Assembly: GCF_004345665.1 (NCBI RefSeq)
Contig: NZ_SLWR01000001.1
Span: 682,001 to 746,000, forward strand
Length of the DNA stretch: 64,000 nt
Direction of reading: 5' to 3'
From: Kribbella antiqua
Lineage (GTDB): Bacteria > Actinomycetota > Actinomycetes > Propionibacteriales > Kribbellaceae
The position numbers were made by a program, and so were the translations under genes. The notes below the pieces were generated by a model, which had not been told where the DNA came from, ran no database searches, and saw only the letters and a list, made by a program, of their open reading frames with translations. Shown here piece after piece: positions 28,067 through 37,730 of this stretch (position 1 is the first letter of the stretch; each line of letters starts with the position of its first letter).

Positions 28067-29063
28067 TGGACCCTGACGACGAGGAGTCGGACGAGGAGGA
28101 CGAATCGTTCGAACTGCTCGCGTCGACCTTGGTGTCGGTGTCGGTCACGAACTCGGACCGACTGCTGTCCGCCTCAGGCGGCCCGGCCAGAGAATCGCCG
28201 GTCGGCTCACCCGCTGCCGGCCCCGTCGCGATGTCCTCCTGGCCGGGGTGCCTCTTGGCGCTGTAGAAGAAGAAGGCGATCGCCAGAACGAACAGGATCA
28301 GCGCCGTCCACACGTTCAGCCGCAGCCCCAGGAAGTGGTTGACGGTGTCGATCCGCATGTTCTCGATCCAGGCCCGGCCCGCCGTGTAGCCGGCGACGTA
28401 CAAGGCGAATGCCCGACCGTGACCCAGCTTGAACCGGCGGTCGACCAGGATCACCAGCGCGATCACGCCCAGGTTCCAGATCGCCTCGTACAGGAACGTC
28501 GGGTGGAAGGTCGCGAAGTCCGCGTAGCCTTCCGGCCGGTGCTCCAGGGCGATCTCGAGACCCCACGGCCTGGTCGTCGGCTTGCCGAACAGCTCCTGGT
28601 TGAAGTAGTTCCCGAACCGCCCGAGGATCTGGGCCAGCGCGATTCCCGGCGCCATCGCGTCCGCGACCGCCAGGAACGGCACCTTGGCCCGGCGGCAGCC
28701 GATGTAGGCGCCGAGCGCACCGAACCCGACGGCACCCCAGATGCCCAGCCCGCCGTGCCAGATCTTCAGCGCGTCGATCGGGTGCCGGCCCTCGCCGAAG
28801 TACAGCTCCGCGTCCGTGATCACGTGATAGATGCGGGCGCCGACCAGCCCGAACGGGATGGCCCAGAACATGATGTCGGCCAGCACGGTCGGCGAACCGC
28901 CGCGGGCGACCCAGCGCCGGCGGCCGAGCCAGTAGCCGACGAAGATGCCGGCCAGGATGCACAGCGCGTACGCGCGGATCGGCAGGCCGAGGACATGCCA
29001 GACACCCTGGCTGGGACTGGGAATGAACGCCGGCACGACCACGGCGGGGATCAGACTAGACAT
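28059..29063 (-). CDS. lgt: Prolipoprotein diacylglyceryl transferase
   Basis: Membrane enzyme that transfers diacylglycerol from phosphatidylglycerol to the lipobox cysteine of prolipoproteins; 334 residues, about seven transmembrane helices. The signature block GRFGNYFNQELFGKPTTRPW is intact, as is the HGG in IWHGGLGIWGAVGFGALGAY. The C-terminus carries an extra acidic serine-rich tail of about 40 residues (VDASSSNDSSSSSDSSSSG). It acts on lipoproteins such as LivK and Sco in this window. A place near trpA is conserved in actinobacteria. Confidence 0.96.
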   Translation of the reverse strand: MSSLIPAVVVPAFIPSPSQGVWHVLGLPIRAYALCILAGIFVGYWLGRRRWVARGGSPTVLADIMFWAIPFGLVGARIYHVITDAELYFGEGRHPIDALKIWHGGLGIWGAVGFGALGAYIGCRRAKVPFLAVADAMAPGIALAQILGRFGNYFNQELFGKPTTRPWGLEIALEHRPEGYADFATFHPTFLYEAIWNLGVIALVILVDRRFKLGHGRAFALYVAGYTAGRAWIENMRIDTVNHFLGLRLNVWTALILFVLAIAFFFYSAKRHPGQEDIATGPAAGEPTGDSLAGPPEADSSRSEFVTDTDTKVDASSSNDSSSSSDSSSSGSSD

Positions 29064-29082
29064 GGCAAGCAGGAACGCTACA

Positions 29083-29796
29083 TCAGTTGGCCGCGACCGC
29101 GGCGTCCACAGCCTGCTGCAATCCCTCGGGCGAGAGCTGCTCGGCGTCCAGCGCCTTGTCGTTGATGTACACGGTCGGCGTACCGGTCACGCCGCGGTCG
29201 TCGGCGGCCTTGGCGACCGAGTCGATCCAGCCGCCGTACTGGTTGTTCTGGACGGCCTGGGTGAACTTGGCGTCGTCCATACCCAGCTGCTTGCCGAGCT
29301 CGATCAGCTGATCCGTGGTCCAGGACTTGCTGAAGTCGCCGTACATCTCGTCGGCGTAGCTGAGAGCCTTGCCGTTCGCGGCCGCGGCGGCGAACGCGTT
29401 GGCCAGCCGCGGCGAGGCGTCCGGGTTCACGAAGGCGAGCGGCCAGTAGGTCAGGGTGGCGGTGCCGTCCTGGACCAGCTTGTCGATGGTCGCGCCGGTC
29501 TGCTCCTCGAACTCCGCGCAGTGCGGGCAGCGGAAGTCCAGGTACAGGTCGATGTGCGCCTTGGCGCCTTCCTTGCCGATGGTGACGCCCTTGCCGGCCG
29601 TGCCCGGCCCTTCGATGACGGTGGGTTCGGGCCGGCCGTTCGAGCTCACCTCGACCTTGGAGTGGCCACGCCAGTACTGCACCCCGACGCCGGCGCCGAG
29701 TGCCAGGACCAGGACGAGCACCACGATGATCCCGGGCGAGATCCGCCGCTTGTTCTGCGGCAGCAGCGGATTCACGGGGGCTTTGGTGTTACTCAC
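29083..29796 (-). CDS. Membrane-anchored DsbA-like thiol-disulfide oxidoreductase
   Basis: 237 residues with an N-terminal transmembrane anchor (SPGIIVVLVLVLALGAGVGV, about 18-37) and an extracytoplasmic thioredoxin fold with inserted helical domain. The active site is DFRCPHCAEFEEQ (CPHC, the DsbA form), and the cis-Pro loop is GVTGTPTVYIND. It should introduce or exchange disulfides in secreted proteins. Four-base overlap with the MauE/DoxX gene upstream suggests coupled synthesis with it as redox partner. Confidence 0.9.
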   Translation of the reverse strand: MSNTKAPVNPLLPQNKRRISPGIIVVLVLVLALGAGVGVQYWRGHSKVEVSSNGRPEPTVIEGPGTAGKGVTIGKEGAKAHIDLYLDFRCPHCAEFEEQTGATIDKLVQDGTATLTYWPLAFVNPDASPRLANAFAAAAANGKALSYADEMYGDFSKSWTTDQLIELGKQLGMDDAKFTQAVQNNQYGGWIDSVAKAADDRGVTGTPTVYINDKALDAEQLSPEGLQQAVDAAVAAN

Positions 29797-30278
29797 GACG
29801 CGGTGGCTCCTGTCGGGGTGTGCGAATCGGTCTCGAGGGCGAACTTACTCAGCGGGTTCAACCACAGCCAGGCTGCCAGCGCCAGCAGGCCGAGGTCCCG
29901 GAGGATCTCCTGCAGGTACTTCGTCTGGCCGGGGGCGACCTGGCCGCCACCGCCGAAGCAGCCGCAATCGATCGCCAGACCGCGGGCCCAGGCCGAAGCC
30001 ACCGCGGCGATGAACACCACCATGAAAACACCCGCGGCCACCGCCGCGGCGCGGACACCGAAGCCGACGAGCAACAGCAATCCGATCGCGATCTCCAGGA
30101 ACGGCAGCCCCCAGCCGACCGGTTCCACCAGCGCCGACGGCAGCAGTTCGTACGCGCGGACGGCCTGAGCCGCCGTCTCCGGATCGGTCACCTTCAGCGC
30201 TCCGGCCACCAGCATCACGCCGCCCAGGACCAGCCGTGCTCCCAGCGAGACCCATCCGAACCAGGGTCGAACCTTCAC
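29793..30278 (-). CDS. MauE/DoxX-type membrane redox protein
   Basis: 161 residues, four predicted transmembrane helices. It carries the MauE-type DCGCFGGGG motif, whose cysteine pair would face the extracytoplasmic side, so a role as membrane electron or thiol shuttle is plausible. It overlaps dsbA-like and sco-like genes by four bases on each side (29793-29796 and 30275-30278). MauE is known to cooperate with a DsbA-like protein (MauD) in methylamine dehydrogenase maturation. The comparison is functional analogy only. Confidence 0.8.
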   Translation of the reverse strand: MKVRPWFGWVSLGARLVLGGVMLVAGALKVTDPETAAQAVRAYELLPSALVEPVGWGLPFLEIAIGLLLLVGFGVRAAAVAAGVFMVVFIAAVASAWARGLAIDCGCFGGGGQVAPGQTKYLQEILRDLGLLALAAWLWLNPLSKFALETDSHTPTGATAS

Positions 30279-30934
30279 TGGTTGTCCTCCACCAGCTTCC
30301 CGAAGTCATGCGCCAGGTCGCCGATGGCGGCGTTCGACAACCAGAGCACGTTCGCCTTGTCGCTCTTGCCGAAGCCGAGCACCTGCGCACCGTGGCCGAC
30401 CTCGTAGCCGCCGGACGGCAGCTTCTTCATGCCTTCCACCGGTACGCCGACGGCCTGCGCGACGTTCTTGATCTGCGGCAGCGATCCGGTCAGCCCGACG
30501 AACGACGGGTCGAACCGGTCCAGGTACTTACGAATCACCGGCCCGGTGTCGCGGGCGGGATCGGTCGTGATGAACAGCATCTGGATCTGGTCGCGGGTCG
30601 GCTGGTCCAGCTTGGTGAGCGCGGACGCCACATCGGCCATCACAGTCGGGCACACGTCCGGGCAGTTGGTGTAGCCGAAGAACACCAGCGTGACCGGCTT
30701 CTTCGTCGACGTGACGAGATTGAACTCGTTACCGTTCGTGTCGGTCAGTGACACCGCGGGCATCGCGTAGGGCCGGTCCAGCGTGGCCCCGCGCAACCCG
30801 TTCGGGTCCTGGGTGGTACGGATGATCGCACCACCGGGGTTGTCCGCTTGTTCCTTGTCCTTGCCGCTGCAGCCCGCGAGGGCGAGCAGAGCCACCGCGG
30901 CGAGCAGGATGGCCGCGTTCCTGGTTCGACTCAC
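30275..30934 (-). CDS. SCO1/SenC-family copper-binding lipoprotein
   Basis: About 219 residues with a lipoprotein signal (lipobox LAGC, then SGKDKEQ). The Sco thioredoxin fold shows the copper/thiol motif NCPDVCPTVM (CxxxC) and a later His in YEVGHGAQVLGF that can act as third copper ligand. Sco proteins load the CuA site of cytochrome c oxidase or reduce its cysteines. The GTG start at 30934 is only seven bases after the trpA stop. Start chosen because the signal peptide follows at once. Confidence 0.88.
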   Translation of the reverse strand: MSRTRNAAILLAAVALLALAGCSGKDKEQADNPGGAIIRTTQDPNGLRGATLDRPYAMPAVSLTDTNGNEFNLVTSTKKPVTLVFFGYTNCPDVCPTVMADVASALTKLDQPTRDQIQMLFITTDPARDTGPVIRKYLDRFDPSFVGLTGSLPQIKNVAQAVGVPVEGMKKLPSGGYEVGHGAQVLGFGKSDKANVLWLSNAAIGDLAHDFGKLVEDNQ

Positions 30935-30941
30935 GGCGTGT

Positions 30942-31763
30942 CTAACGCCCGGCGGCGGCGCTGGGTTCCCGGCGGACACCTTCGGCCAGCTCCTCAGTGA
31001 GCGCGCGTACGGCGGCTGGGCCATCGGCTGCGGCCTTGACCAGCGCCGATCCCACGATCACCGCGTCCGCGTATGCCGCGATCGCAGCCGCCTGGTCACC
31101 GTTCGAAACGCCGAGGCCGACGCCGACCGGAATGCCGGTGACGGCCTTGGTCCGCTCGACCAGCGGCGGCGCCAGATCCGACGGCGTCTCCCGCGCACCC
31201 GTGACACCCATCACAGCGGTCGCGTAGACGAAGCCGCGGCAGGCCGCCGTGGTCAGCTTGATCCGTTCGTCGGTGGACGATGGCGAGACCAGGAACACCT
31301 TGTCCAGCTCGTTCTTGTCCGCCGCGGCGATCCACTCCGCGCCCTCGTCCGGGATCAGGTCGGGCGTGATCAGCCCGGCTCCCCCGACGCCGGCGAAGTC
31401 CGCCGCGAACCGGTCCACGCCGTACCGCTCGATCGGGTTCCAGTAGGTCATCACCAGCACCGGGACATCGGAGTACGAGGCAACTTTCTCGACCGTGCTG
31501 AGCACGTCCCGGGTGCGCAGGCCGGCGGCCCGGGCGATCTCGGTGGCGCGCTGGATGGTCGGCCCGTCCATCACCGGGTCGCTGTACGGCAGGCCGATCT
31601 CGATCACGTCGACGCCGCCGTCGATCATCGCCTTGATGCCGTCGATGCCGCCGTCGTACGACGGATAACCGGCCGGCAGGTACCCGACCAGTGCACCACG
31701 TCCGTCGGCGTTCGCCTTCCTGATCGCGGCGCCGGCCTTGCCCAGGGCAACGAGTTCACTCAC
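30942..31763 (-). CDS. trpA: Tryptophan synthase alpha chain
   Basis: Cleaves indole-3-glycerol phosphate to indole and glyceraldehyde-3-phosphate; 273 residues, TIM barrel. Catalytic acids are Glu55 in [12 protein letters not shown] and Asp66 in VMDGPTIQ, and the phosphate-binding loops GVGLGVSNG and [10 protein letters not shown] are present. It overlaps trpB by eight bases and forms the alpha-beta complex with it. Confidence 0.97.
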   Translation of the reverse strand: MSELVALGKAGAAIRKANADGRGALVGYLPAGYPSYDGGIDGIKAMIDGGVDVIEIGLPYSDPVMDGPTIQRATEIARAAGLRTRDVLSTVEKVASYSDVPVLVMTYWNPIERYGVDRFAADFAGVGGAGLITPDLIPDEGAEWIAAADKNELDKVFLVSPSSTDERIKLTTAACRGFVYATAVMGVTGARETPSDLAPPLVERTKAVTGIPVGVGLGVSNGDQAAAIAAYADAVIVGSALVKAAADGPAAVRALTEELAEGVRREPSAAAGR

Positions 31764-32970
31764 GGCCGGCCGCCTCTCCGTCGATCAAGCCGAACCAGGA
31801 GACAGCCGTGTCCATGTCCTTGTCGCCGCGACCGGACAGGTTGATCAGAATCGTTGCCTCCGGCCCCAATTCCTTGGCGATGTCGAGCGCACCGGCGACC
31901 GCGTGCGCCGACTCGATCGCCGGGATGATGCCCTCGGTCCGGGACAGCAGCCGGAAGGCCTCCATCGCCTCGGCGTCCGTGATCGGCCGGTACGACGCCC
32001 GCCCGGTCTCGGCGAGCCACGCGTGCTCAGGCCCGACACCTGGGTAGTCCAGCCCGGCCGAGATGGAGTGCGACTCCATGGTCTGCCCGTCCTCGTCCTG
32101 CAACAGGAACGACCGCGCACCATGCAGTACGCCGACCTGGCCCGCAGTGATCGTGGCCGCGTGCCGGCCTGTCTCGAACCCGTCACCACCCGGCTCGATG
32201 CCGTACAGCTTCACGTCCGTGTCCGGGATGAACGCGGCGAACAACCCGATCGCGTTCGAACCGCCGCCGACGGAAGCGACCGCGGCGTCCGGGAGCTTGC
32301 CGAGCAGCTCGAGCGACTGCTCCCGGGCCTCGTCGCCGATGCCGCGGACGAAGTCGCGCACCATCGCCGGGAACGGGTGCGATCCGGCCGCCGTACCGAG
32401 GATGTAGTGGGTCTTGTCGACGCTGGCGACCCAGTCGCGCAGCGCCTCGTTGATCGCGTCCTTCAGCGTCCGGCTGCCGGTCTTGACCGAGATCACCTCG
32501 GCGCCGAGCAGCTTCATCCGGGCCACGTTCAGCGCTTGCCGCTCGGTGTCGACCTCGCCCATGTAGACCACGCACTCGAGGTCCAGGTAGGCGCAGGCGG
32601 TCGCGGTGGCGACGCCGTGCTGGCCGGCGCCGGTCTCCGCGATCACCCGGGTCTTGCCCATCCGCTTGGTCAGCAGCGCCTGGCCGATCGCGTTCCGGAT
32701 CTTGTGCGCGCCGGTGTGGTTCAGGTCCTCGCGCTTCAGCAGGATCCGGGCACCAGCCACGTCGGACAACCGGGTCGCGTCGTACAGCAGGCTCGGGGCG
32801 CCGATGTACTCGCGCAGCATCCGCTCGAACTCGTCCGTGAACTCCTTGTCGGCCATGGCTTCCTGCCAGGCCTTGGTGAGCTCGTCGAGCGGCGCGATCA
32901 GCGCCTCCGGCATGAACCTGCCGCCGAAACGGCCGAAGTGCCCGAGCTGGTCGGGCAGCACAGTACTCAT
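31756..32970 (-). CDS. trpB: Tryptophan synthase beta chain
   Basis: PLP enzyme joining indole and serine to tryptophan; 404 residues. The PLP lysine is Lys90 in [17 protein letters not shown]. The ammonia/indole-site block [13 protein letters not shown] and the phosphate cup GGGSNAIG are typical. Begins 91 bases after the trpC stop, the largest gap within the trp series, so a separate leader or internal promoter is possible. Confidence 0.97.
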   Translation of the reverse strand: MSTVLPDQLGHFGRFGGRFMPEALIAPLDELTKAWQEAMADKEFTDEFERMLREYIGAPSLLYDATRLSDVAGARILLKREDLNHTGAHKIRNAIGQALLTKRMGKTRVIAETGAGQHGVATATACAYLDLECVVYMGEVDTERQALNVARMKLLGAEVISVKTGSRTLKDAINEALRDWVASVDKTHYILGTAAGSHPFPAMVRDFVRGIGDEAREQSLELLGKLPDAAVASVGGGSNAIGLFAAFIPDTDVKLYGIEPGGDGFETGRHAATITAGQVGVLHGARSFLLQDEDGQTMESHSISAGLDYPGVGPEHAWLAETGRASYRPITDAEAMEAFRLLSRTEGIIPAIESAHAVAGALDIAKELGPEATILINLSGRGDKDMDTAVSWFGLIDGEAAGRE

Positions 32971-33061
32971 CCGACAAACCTTCCAAAGAAAACACCGGCC
33001 CAGAGGCGCGGGGAGGGTCGTGCACCTGCCCCACGCCGTTTGGACCGGCGCGAGGAGAGGT

Positions 33062-33868
33062 CTAGTGCCGCTGCTGGATGGCGGGGTGCGATCCGGCGGC
33101 GACGAGGTCGGCGACCGAGGCGCGGGGATCGCGGCCGGTCACCAGGGTTTCACCGACGAGGACGACATCGGCCCCGGCGCGCGCGAACTCGATTACATCA
33201 TGCGGGCCGCGGACACCCGACTCCGCCACCCGGACCAGGTTCGACGGGATGCTCGGCGCCACCCGGGCGAAGGTGTCCCGGTCGACCTCGAGGGTCTTCA
33301 GGTTCCGGTTGTTCACGCCGATCAGCTGAGCTCCGGCGTCCACCGCACGCCGGGTCTCCTCCTCGTCGTGCACCTCGACCAGCGGGCACAGCCCGATCGA
33401 GTGGGCCCGCTCGATCAGCGAGACCAGCGCCTCCTGCTCCAGCGCCGCGGCGATCAGCAGCACCATGTCGGCGCCGGCCGCGCGGGCCTCCCAGAGCTGG
33501 TACGACGAGACGATGAAGTCCTTGCGCAGCACCGGTACGTCGACCCGGCCGCGCACCGCACGCAGGTCGTCCAGGCTGCCGTTGAACCGGCGCTGCTCGG
33601 TCAGCACCGAGATCGCCGCCGCGCCACCCTCTTCGTACTCCCCGGCCAGCGCGGCCGGGTCGGTGATCTCGGCCAGCTCGCCCTTCGACGGGCTGGACCG
33701 CTTCACCTCGGCGATGATCGCGATCCCGTCGCCACGGAACACCGGCATCGGGTCCTTGGCGTCGGGCTTGCGTTGCGCCTCCAGTTTCAGGTCGTCCAGG
33801 CTGACCCGCGCCTGGCGCTCCGCGAGGTCCTCCCGGACCCCGGCGAGGATGTCGTCAAGCACAGTCAT
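33062..33868 (-). CDS. trpC: Indole-3-glycerol-phosphate synthase
   Basis: Ring closure and decarboxylation of carboxyphenylaminodeoxyribulose phosphate; 268 residues. Catalytic blocks are [13 protein letters not shown] (Lys), [18 protein letters not shown] (Lys) and [13 protein letters not shown] (Asn), with the phosphate site VAESGVRG. The monofunctional length is as expected for actinobacteria, where TrpF is supplied separately (PriA). Lies 14 bases after the HGxxPAAW gene. Confidence 0.97.
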   Translation of the reverse strand: MTVLDDILAGVREDLAERQARVSLDDLKLEAQRKPDAKDPMPVFRGDGIAIIAEVKRSSPSKGELAEITDPAALAGEYEEGGAAAISVLTEQRRFNGSLDDLRAVRGRVDVPVLRKDFIVSSYQLWEARAAGADMVLLIAAALEQEALVSLIERAHSIGLCPLVEVHDEEETRRAVDAGAQLIGVNNRNLKTLEVDRDTFARVAPSIPSNLVRVAESGVRGPHDVIEFARAGADVVLVGETLVTGRDPRASVADLVAAGSHPAIQQRH

Positions 33869-33882
33869 GTCGGTCCGCCCCC

Positions 33883-34140
33883 TCAGTGGTGCTGGCCGTC
33901 GGCCGGAACCCCGAAGCCCAGCAGTTGCATCACCTTGCCGGTCAGCGCGCCGAGGGCGGCGATCGCGACCGAGATCCAGAACAGCAGCCAGTTCGGCCCC
34001 AGCACCATCGCGATGGCGCCGAGCGTGAACGCGACCAGCACGATGGCCACGGCGGTCCAGGCCGCCGGGCTGTTGCCATGCAGGTCGTGAGCCTCCTCGC
34101 TCACCTGCGTCACCGGTTGATCCGCCGTCGTATTGTCCAT
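33883..34140 (-). CDS. HGxxPAAW small membrane protein
   Basis: 85 residues, two transmembrane helices. The family motif is [12 protein letters not shown] just before helix 1, and helix 2 is [20 protein letters not shown]. This family is found in actinobacterial trp operons between trpE and trpC; its function is unknown. ATG at 34138-34140 is chosen because the motif lies about 25 residues later, as in relatives. Ends in a His-rich DGQHH. Confidence 0.85.
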   Translation of the reverse strand: MDNTTADQPVTQVSEEAHDLHGNSPAAWTAVAIVLVAFTLGAIAMVLGPNWLLFWISVAIAALGALTGKVMQLLGFGVPADGQHH

Positions 34141-34196
34141 GGTTGGCGCCACTCCTCGTTGTCGTCCTGTCCTATTGTGGCGGTAGCCCGCCGCGA

Positions 34197-34727
34197 TCAG
34201 AGAGTCGGGTCCTCTCCCGCGTCGATCGCCTTCCATTGATCGGCTGGTGTGGCGGCCGGATCACGCTCGTACCGAGCGGTCGGACGACGCCAGCGATGCG
34301 CTGTCAGCAAGGCGATCAGCCCCGCTCCGGCCAGTGCCACGCCCCCGGCCAGCGCGAGCCAGGGCGCCGGTCCGGTCCCCAGTACGACGCGATCCGTCAC
34401 GGCCTGGCTCAACTCCGGCCGGATCCGGCTCAGCTCAGTCGCGTCAGGCCGGACCTGCAGTGCGACGCCGATCGCGGCGGCACCCATCAGGAGCACCAAG
34501 GCCCCCAGCACGCGACGAAGCGCCGTACCGGCGAGTTTGGTGACGACTACTGCGACCACTGAGGCCAGAGCGAGGGTCACCGGGGCTTTGGTGACTGTGT
34601 AGCCGCTGAAGTCGACGTGCGGCCGGCCGCTGCCCGGGTCGGCCGAGGACCACGTCAGATACCCGGACAGGGCGAGCAGGGCCAGCGCTACAACGGCGAG
34701 CAGGTCAACGAGTCGCTGCGGCCTCAT
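34197..34727 (-). CDS. Trp-operon-associated membrane protein (TIGR02234 family)
   Basis: About 176 residues, four hydrophobic helices (LVDLLAVVALALLALSGYL, LALASVVAVVVTKLAG, VLGALVLLMGAAAIGVAL, APWLALAGGVALAGAGLIAL). Matches the actinobacterial TIGR02234 family known only by its place next to trpE. The ATG overlaps the trpE stop by one base. A transport or accessory role in tryptophan metabolism is guilt by association. Confidence 0.85.
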   Translation of the reverse strand: MRPQRLVDLLAVVALALLALSGYLTWSSADPGSGRPHVDFSGYTVTKAPVTLALASVVAVVVTKLAGTALRRVLGALVLLMGAAAIGVALQVRPDATELSRIRPELSQAVTDRVVLGTGPAPWLALAGGVALAGAGLIALLTAHRWRRPTARYERDPAATPADQWKAIDAGEDPTL

Positions 34728-36244
34728 CAGACCTCGCTGAACGTTCCAGCGACTGCGATCGCGTTCAGTACGGCGGCCGCCTTCGTCCGGCACTCGGCGT
34801 CCTCGGCCGCCGGATCCGAGTCGGCGACGATGCCCGCACCGGCTTGGACGTACGCCGTCGTACCGCGCAGGACGGCGGTCCGGATAGCGATCGCGGTGTC
34901 GGCGTCGCCGGCGAAGTCCAGGTAGCCGACGACTCCGCCGTACACGCCGCGACGGGTGACCTCGAGCTTGTCGATGATCTCCATCGCCCGCGGCTTCGGC
35001 GCACCGGACAGCGTGCCAGCCGGGAAGGCCGCGGTGAGCGCGTCGAAGGCCGTCTTGCCTGCCGCGAGCCGGCCGGTGACGGTCGACTCCAGGTGCATGA
35101 CGTGGCTGTAGCGCCGTACGTCCATGAAGTCGACCACTTCGACCGTGCCGGGCGCGCAGACCCGGCCGACGTCGTTGCGACCGAGATCGACCAGCATCAG
35201 GTGCTCTGCGCGCTCCTTGGCGTCGGCGCGCAGCTCCTCCTCCAGCGCATGGTCCTCTTCCGGGGTGGCGCCGCGGCGGCGGGTGCCGGCGATCGGGTGC
35301 AGGATCACCTTGTTGTCGGTGACCTTGACCAGCGCCTCGGGGCTGGAGCCGACGATGTCGAATCCGTCCAGGCGGACCAGGTACATGTACGGGCTCGGGT
35401 TCGACCGGCGCAGCACACGGTAGATGTCGAGCGCGGTCGCCGTCGTCTGGAGCTCGAACCGCTGCGATACGACGATCTGGAACGCCTCGCCGGCGCGGAT
35501 CTCCTCCTTGGCGTGCTCGACCGCCTCCCGGTACTCCGCGCTCGACCGCTGCCGGTGCGGCTCGGGCTCCGCCGTCCGGTTCGCCCGTACGACGTACGAC
35601 GGGGTCGGCTGAGCCAGGTCCGCCTCCATTGCGTCGAGTCGCCGTACGGCGTCGGCGTACGCCTCGTCGACGCGCTCGTCGGAGTCGTCCCAGTTCACCG
35701 CGTTCGCGATCAGCCAGATCTCGCCGGTCTCGTGGTCGAGCGCGGCCAAGTCGGTGGCGAACAGGAACGTCAGCTCGGGCAGGCCGAGGTCGTCGGTCGT
35801 TGTGTCCGGCAAGCGTTCCAGCCGGCGCACGGCGTCGTACCCGAGGAAGCCGACCATCCCGCCGGTGAGCGGCGGCAGGTCCGGCAGGCGGGGCGTGTGC
35901 AGGATCTCGAGGGTCTCGCGCAGCGCCCGCAGCGGGTCGCCGTGATCCGGCAGGCCGACCGGCGGGTTACCGAGCCAGACAGCCTGGCCGTCGCGTTCGG
36001 TCAAGGTTGCGGCGGAGCGGACGCCGATGAAGGAGTAACGGGACCAGACGCCGCCGTTCTCGGCCGACTCGAGCAGGAAGGTGCCTTCGCGCTCGGCCGC
36101 GAGCTTGCCGTAGACACCGATCGGCGTCTCGGCATCCGCCAGCAGCCGCCGCGTCACCGGGATCACCCGACGGTCCTTCGCGTACTCGCGGAAGGTCTCC
36201 AGGCTGGGGCTGTTCAGGATGGTCTCCTGGGTCGTCTGGGTCAC
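34727..36244 (-). CDS. trpE: Anthranilate synthase component I
   Basis: Makes anthranilate from chorismate with ammonia delivered by a TrpG glutaminase, which is not in this window; about 505 residues. The N-terminal regulatory LLES element (residues 57-60) is the tryptophan feedback site. The catalytic half has [44 protein letters not shown] and [22 protein letters not shown] at 36244 overlaps the hisI stop by four bases; longer in-frame sequence upstream is not TrpE-like. Start of the trp section of the hisI-VIT series. Confidence 0.97.
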   Translation of the reverse strand: MTQTTQETILNSPSLETFREYAKDRRVIPVTRRLLADAETPIGVYGKLAAEREGTFLLESAENGGVWSRYSFIGVRSAATLTERDGQAVWLGNPPVGLPDHGDPLRALRETLEILHTPRLPDLPPLTGGMVGFLGYDAVRRLERLPDTTTDDLGLPELTFLFATDLAALDHETGEIWLIANAVNWDDSDERVDEAYADAVRRLDAMEADLAQPTPSYVVRANRTAEPEPHRQRSSAEYREAVEHAKEEIRAGEAFQIVVSQRFELQTTATALDIYRVLRRSNPSPYMYLVRLDGFDIVGSSPEALVKVTDNKVILHPIAGTRRRGATPEEDHALEEELRADAKERAEHLMLVDLGRNDVGRVCAPGTVEVVDFMDVRRYSHVMHLESTVTGRLAAGKTAFDALTAAFPAGTLSGAPKPRAMEIIDKLEVTRRGVYGGVVGYLDFAGDADTAIAIRTAVLRGTTAYVQAGAGIVADSDPAAEDAECRTKAAAVLNAIAVAGTFSEV

Positions 36245-36570
36245 GGCTTGACCTCGATCTCGCCGTGCTCGAAGCAGCTGCGGGTGCCGGTGTGGCAGGC
36301 CGGGCCCTCCTGGTCGACCAGGACGAGCAGGGTGTCGGCGTCGCAGTCGACCAGGATCTGCTTGACGTGCTGACGATGGCCGCTGGTCTCGCCCTTGACC
36401 CAATAGGCCTGCCGGCTGCGGGACCAGAAGGTGCTCCGCTTGGTCTCCGCGGTACGGCGTACCGCCTCGGCGTTCATCCAGCCCACCATCAGGACCTCAC
36501 GCGTGTCGTACTGCTGCACCACTGCTGGGATCAGCCCGGCCGCGTCGAAGGTCAGCTCGTCGATACTCAC
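36241..36570 (-). CDS. hisI: Phosphoribosyl-AMP cyclohydrolase
   Basis: Third step of histidine synthesis, 109 residues, single-domain form. Zinc/magnesium ligands are in [12 protein letters not shown] and the cysteine block [13 protein letters not shown]; the N-terminal core has [15 protein letters not shown] start at 36570. First gene of the minus-strand hisI-trpE series, coupled to trpE by a GTGA overlap. In most actinobacteria hisF is close by; here hisF is about 24.5 kb away. Confidence 0.96.
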   Translation of the reverse strand: MSIDELTFDAAGLIPAVVQQYDTREVLMVGWMNAEAVRRTAETKRSTFWSRSRQAYWVKGETSGHRQHVKQILVDCDADTLLVLVDQEGPACHTGTRSCFEHGEIEVKP

Positions 36571-36635
36571 CGTCCCATTGTCGCCGATGCCCGGCCGCCT
36601 TCTGACCACGGTCCGGAACTGCGAGGATGGCCCGC

Positions 36636-37730
36636 ATGACGCGGATCGAGGACCTGCTGCGCGAACATCCGGTGATCGACGGGCACAACGACCTGCCGAT
36701 CGCTTTCTACGAGCTGTGCAATTACGACCTGGACGCACACGACCTGAGCGGACCGGTCCCACAGTTGCACACCGACCTGCCGAGGCTCCGCGCCGGTCAC
36801 GTAGGCGCCCAGTTCTGGTCCCTGTGGGTGCCTCAGGACGATCAGGCCGTACGGCGTACGTTCGAGCAGCTCGACTTCGTCCACCGGCTGGTCTCGCGCT
36901 TTCCGTCCGACCTGCGGCTCGCGTCGTCGGCGGACGATCTAGAGGCGGCGATCAAGGCGGGCCGGATCGCGTCGCTGACGGGTATGGAGGGCGGCCACTC
37001 GATCGGTGAGTCGCTCGGCGTACTGCGGATGATGCGTTCGCTGGGTGTGCGCTACATGACGCTGACGCACAACCACAATGTGCCGTGGGCGGACTCGGCG
37101 ACCGACGAGCCGGTGCTGGGTGGGCTGAACGACTTCGGCGAAGAGGTCGTCCGGGAGATGAACCGCATCGGCATGCTCGTCGACCTGTCGCACGTCTCGG
37201 CGGACACCATGCGGGACGCGCTGCGCGTGTCCAGCGCGCCGGTGATCTTCAGCCACTCGTCTGCCCGGGCGATCTGCGACGTACCGCGCAACGCCCCGGA
37301 CGACGTCCTCGAGACCCTCGCCGCCAACGACGGCGTCTGCATGGTCACCTTCGTCCCGTACTTCACCTCCCAGGCGTACGTCGACTGGGCGGCCGGCGCT
37401 CGGGAGGCGGCGCCCGAGCTCAATCCGCTGGACCCGAAGGATCAGGTGAAGCTTGCCGAGACGTACGACGTACCGAAGCCAACTGTGACGCTGGAGGACG
37501 TGGTGGAGCACGTCGACCACGTCCGGGGCATCGCTGGAGTCGACCACATCGGGATCGGCGGCGACTACGACGGCTGCCCGGAGTTCCCGGTCGGGCTGGA
37601 CGACGTGGCGTCGTACCCGGCCCTGTTCCAGGCACTGGCCGACCGCGGCTGGAACGACCAGGAGCTGGCGAAACTTGCCAGCGGCAACATCCTGCGCGTG
37701 CTCCGGGCCGCGGACGACGTGGCTGTCTAG
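36636..37730 (+). CDS. Membrane dipeptidase (peptidase family M19)
   Basis: Zinc-dependent renal-dipeptidase family enzyme, about 364 residues. Metal ligands are the HxD of VIDGHNDLP, the Glu of [11 protein letters not shown] and the His residues of SHVSADTM and [24 protein letters not shown] follows near the C-terminus. No signal peptide is seen, so it is probably cytoplasmic. ATG at 36636 has GAGGATGG upstream; ATG at 36627 is also in frame. Divergent from hisI; its stop overlaps the stop of the convergent GNAT gene. Confidence 0.92.
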   Translation: MTRIEDLLREHPVIDGHNDLPIAFYELCNYDLDAHDLSGPVPQLHTDLPRLRAGHVGAQFWSLWVPQDDQAVRRTFEQLDFVHRLVSRFPSDLRLASSADDLEAAIKAGRIASLTGMEGGHSIGESLGVLRMMRSLGVRYMTLTHNHNVPWADSATDEPVLGGLNDFGEEVVREMNRIGMLVDLSHVSADTMRDALRVSSAPVIFSHSSARAICDVPRNAPDDVLETLAANDGVCMVTFVPYFTSQAYVDWAAGAREAAPELNPLDPKDQVKLAETYDVPKPTVTLEDVVEHVDHVRGIAGVDHIGIGGDYDGCPEFPVGLDDVASYPALFQALADRGWNDQELAKLASGNILRVLRAADDVAV

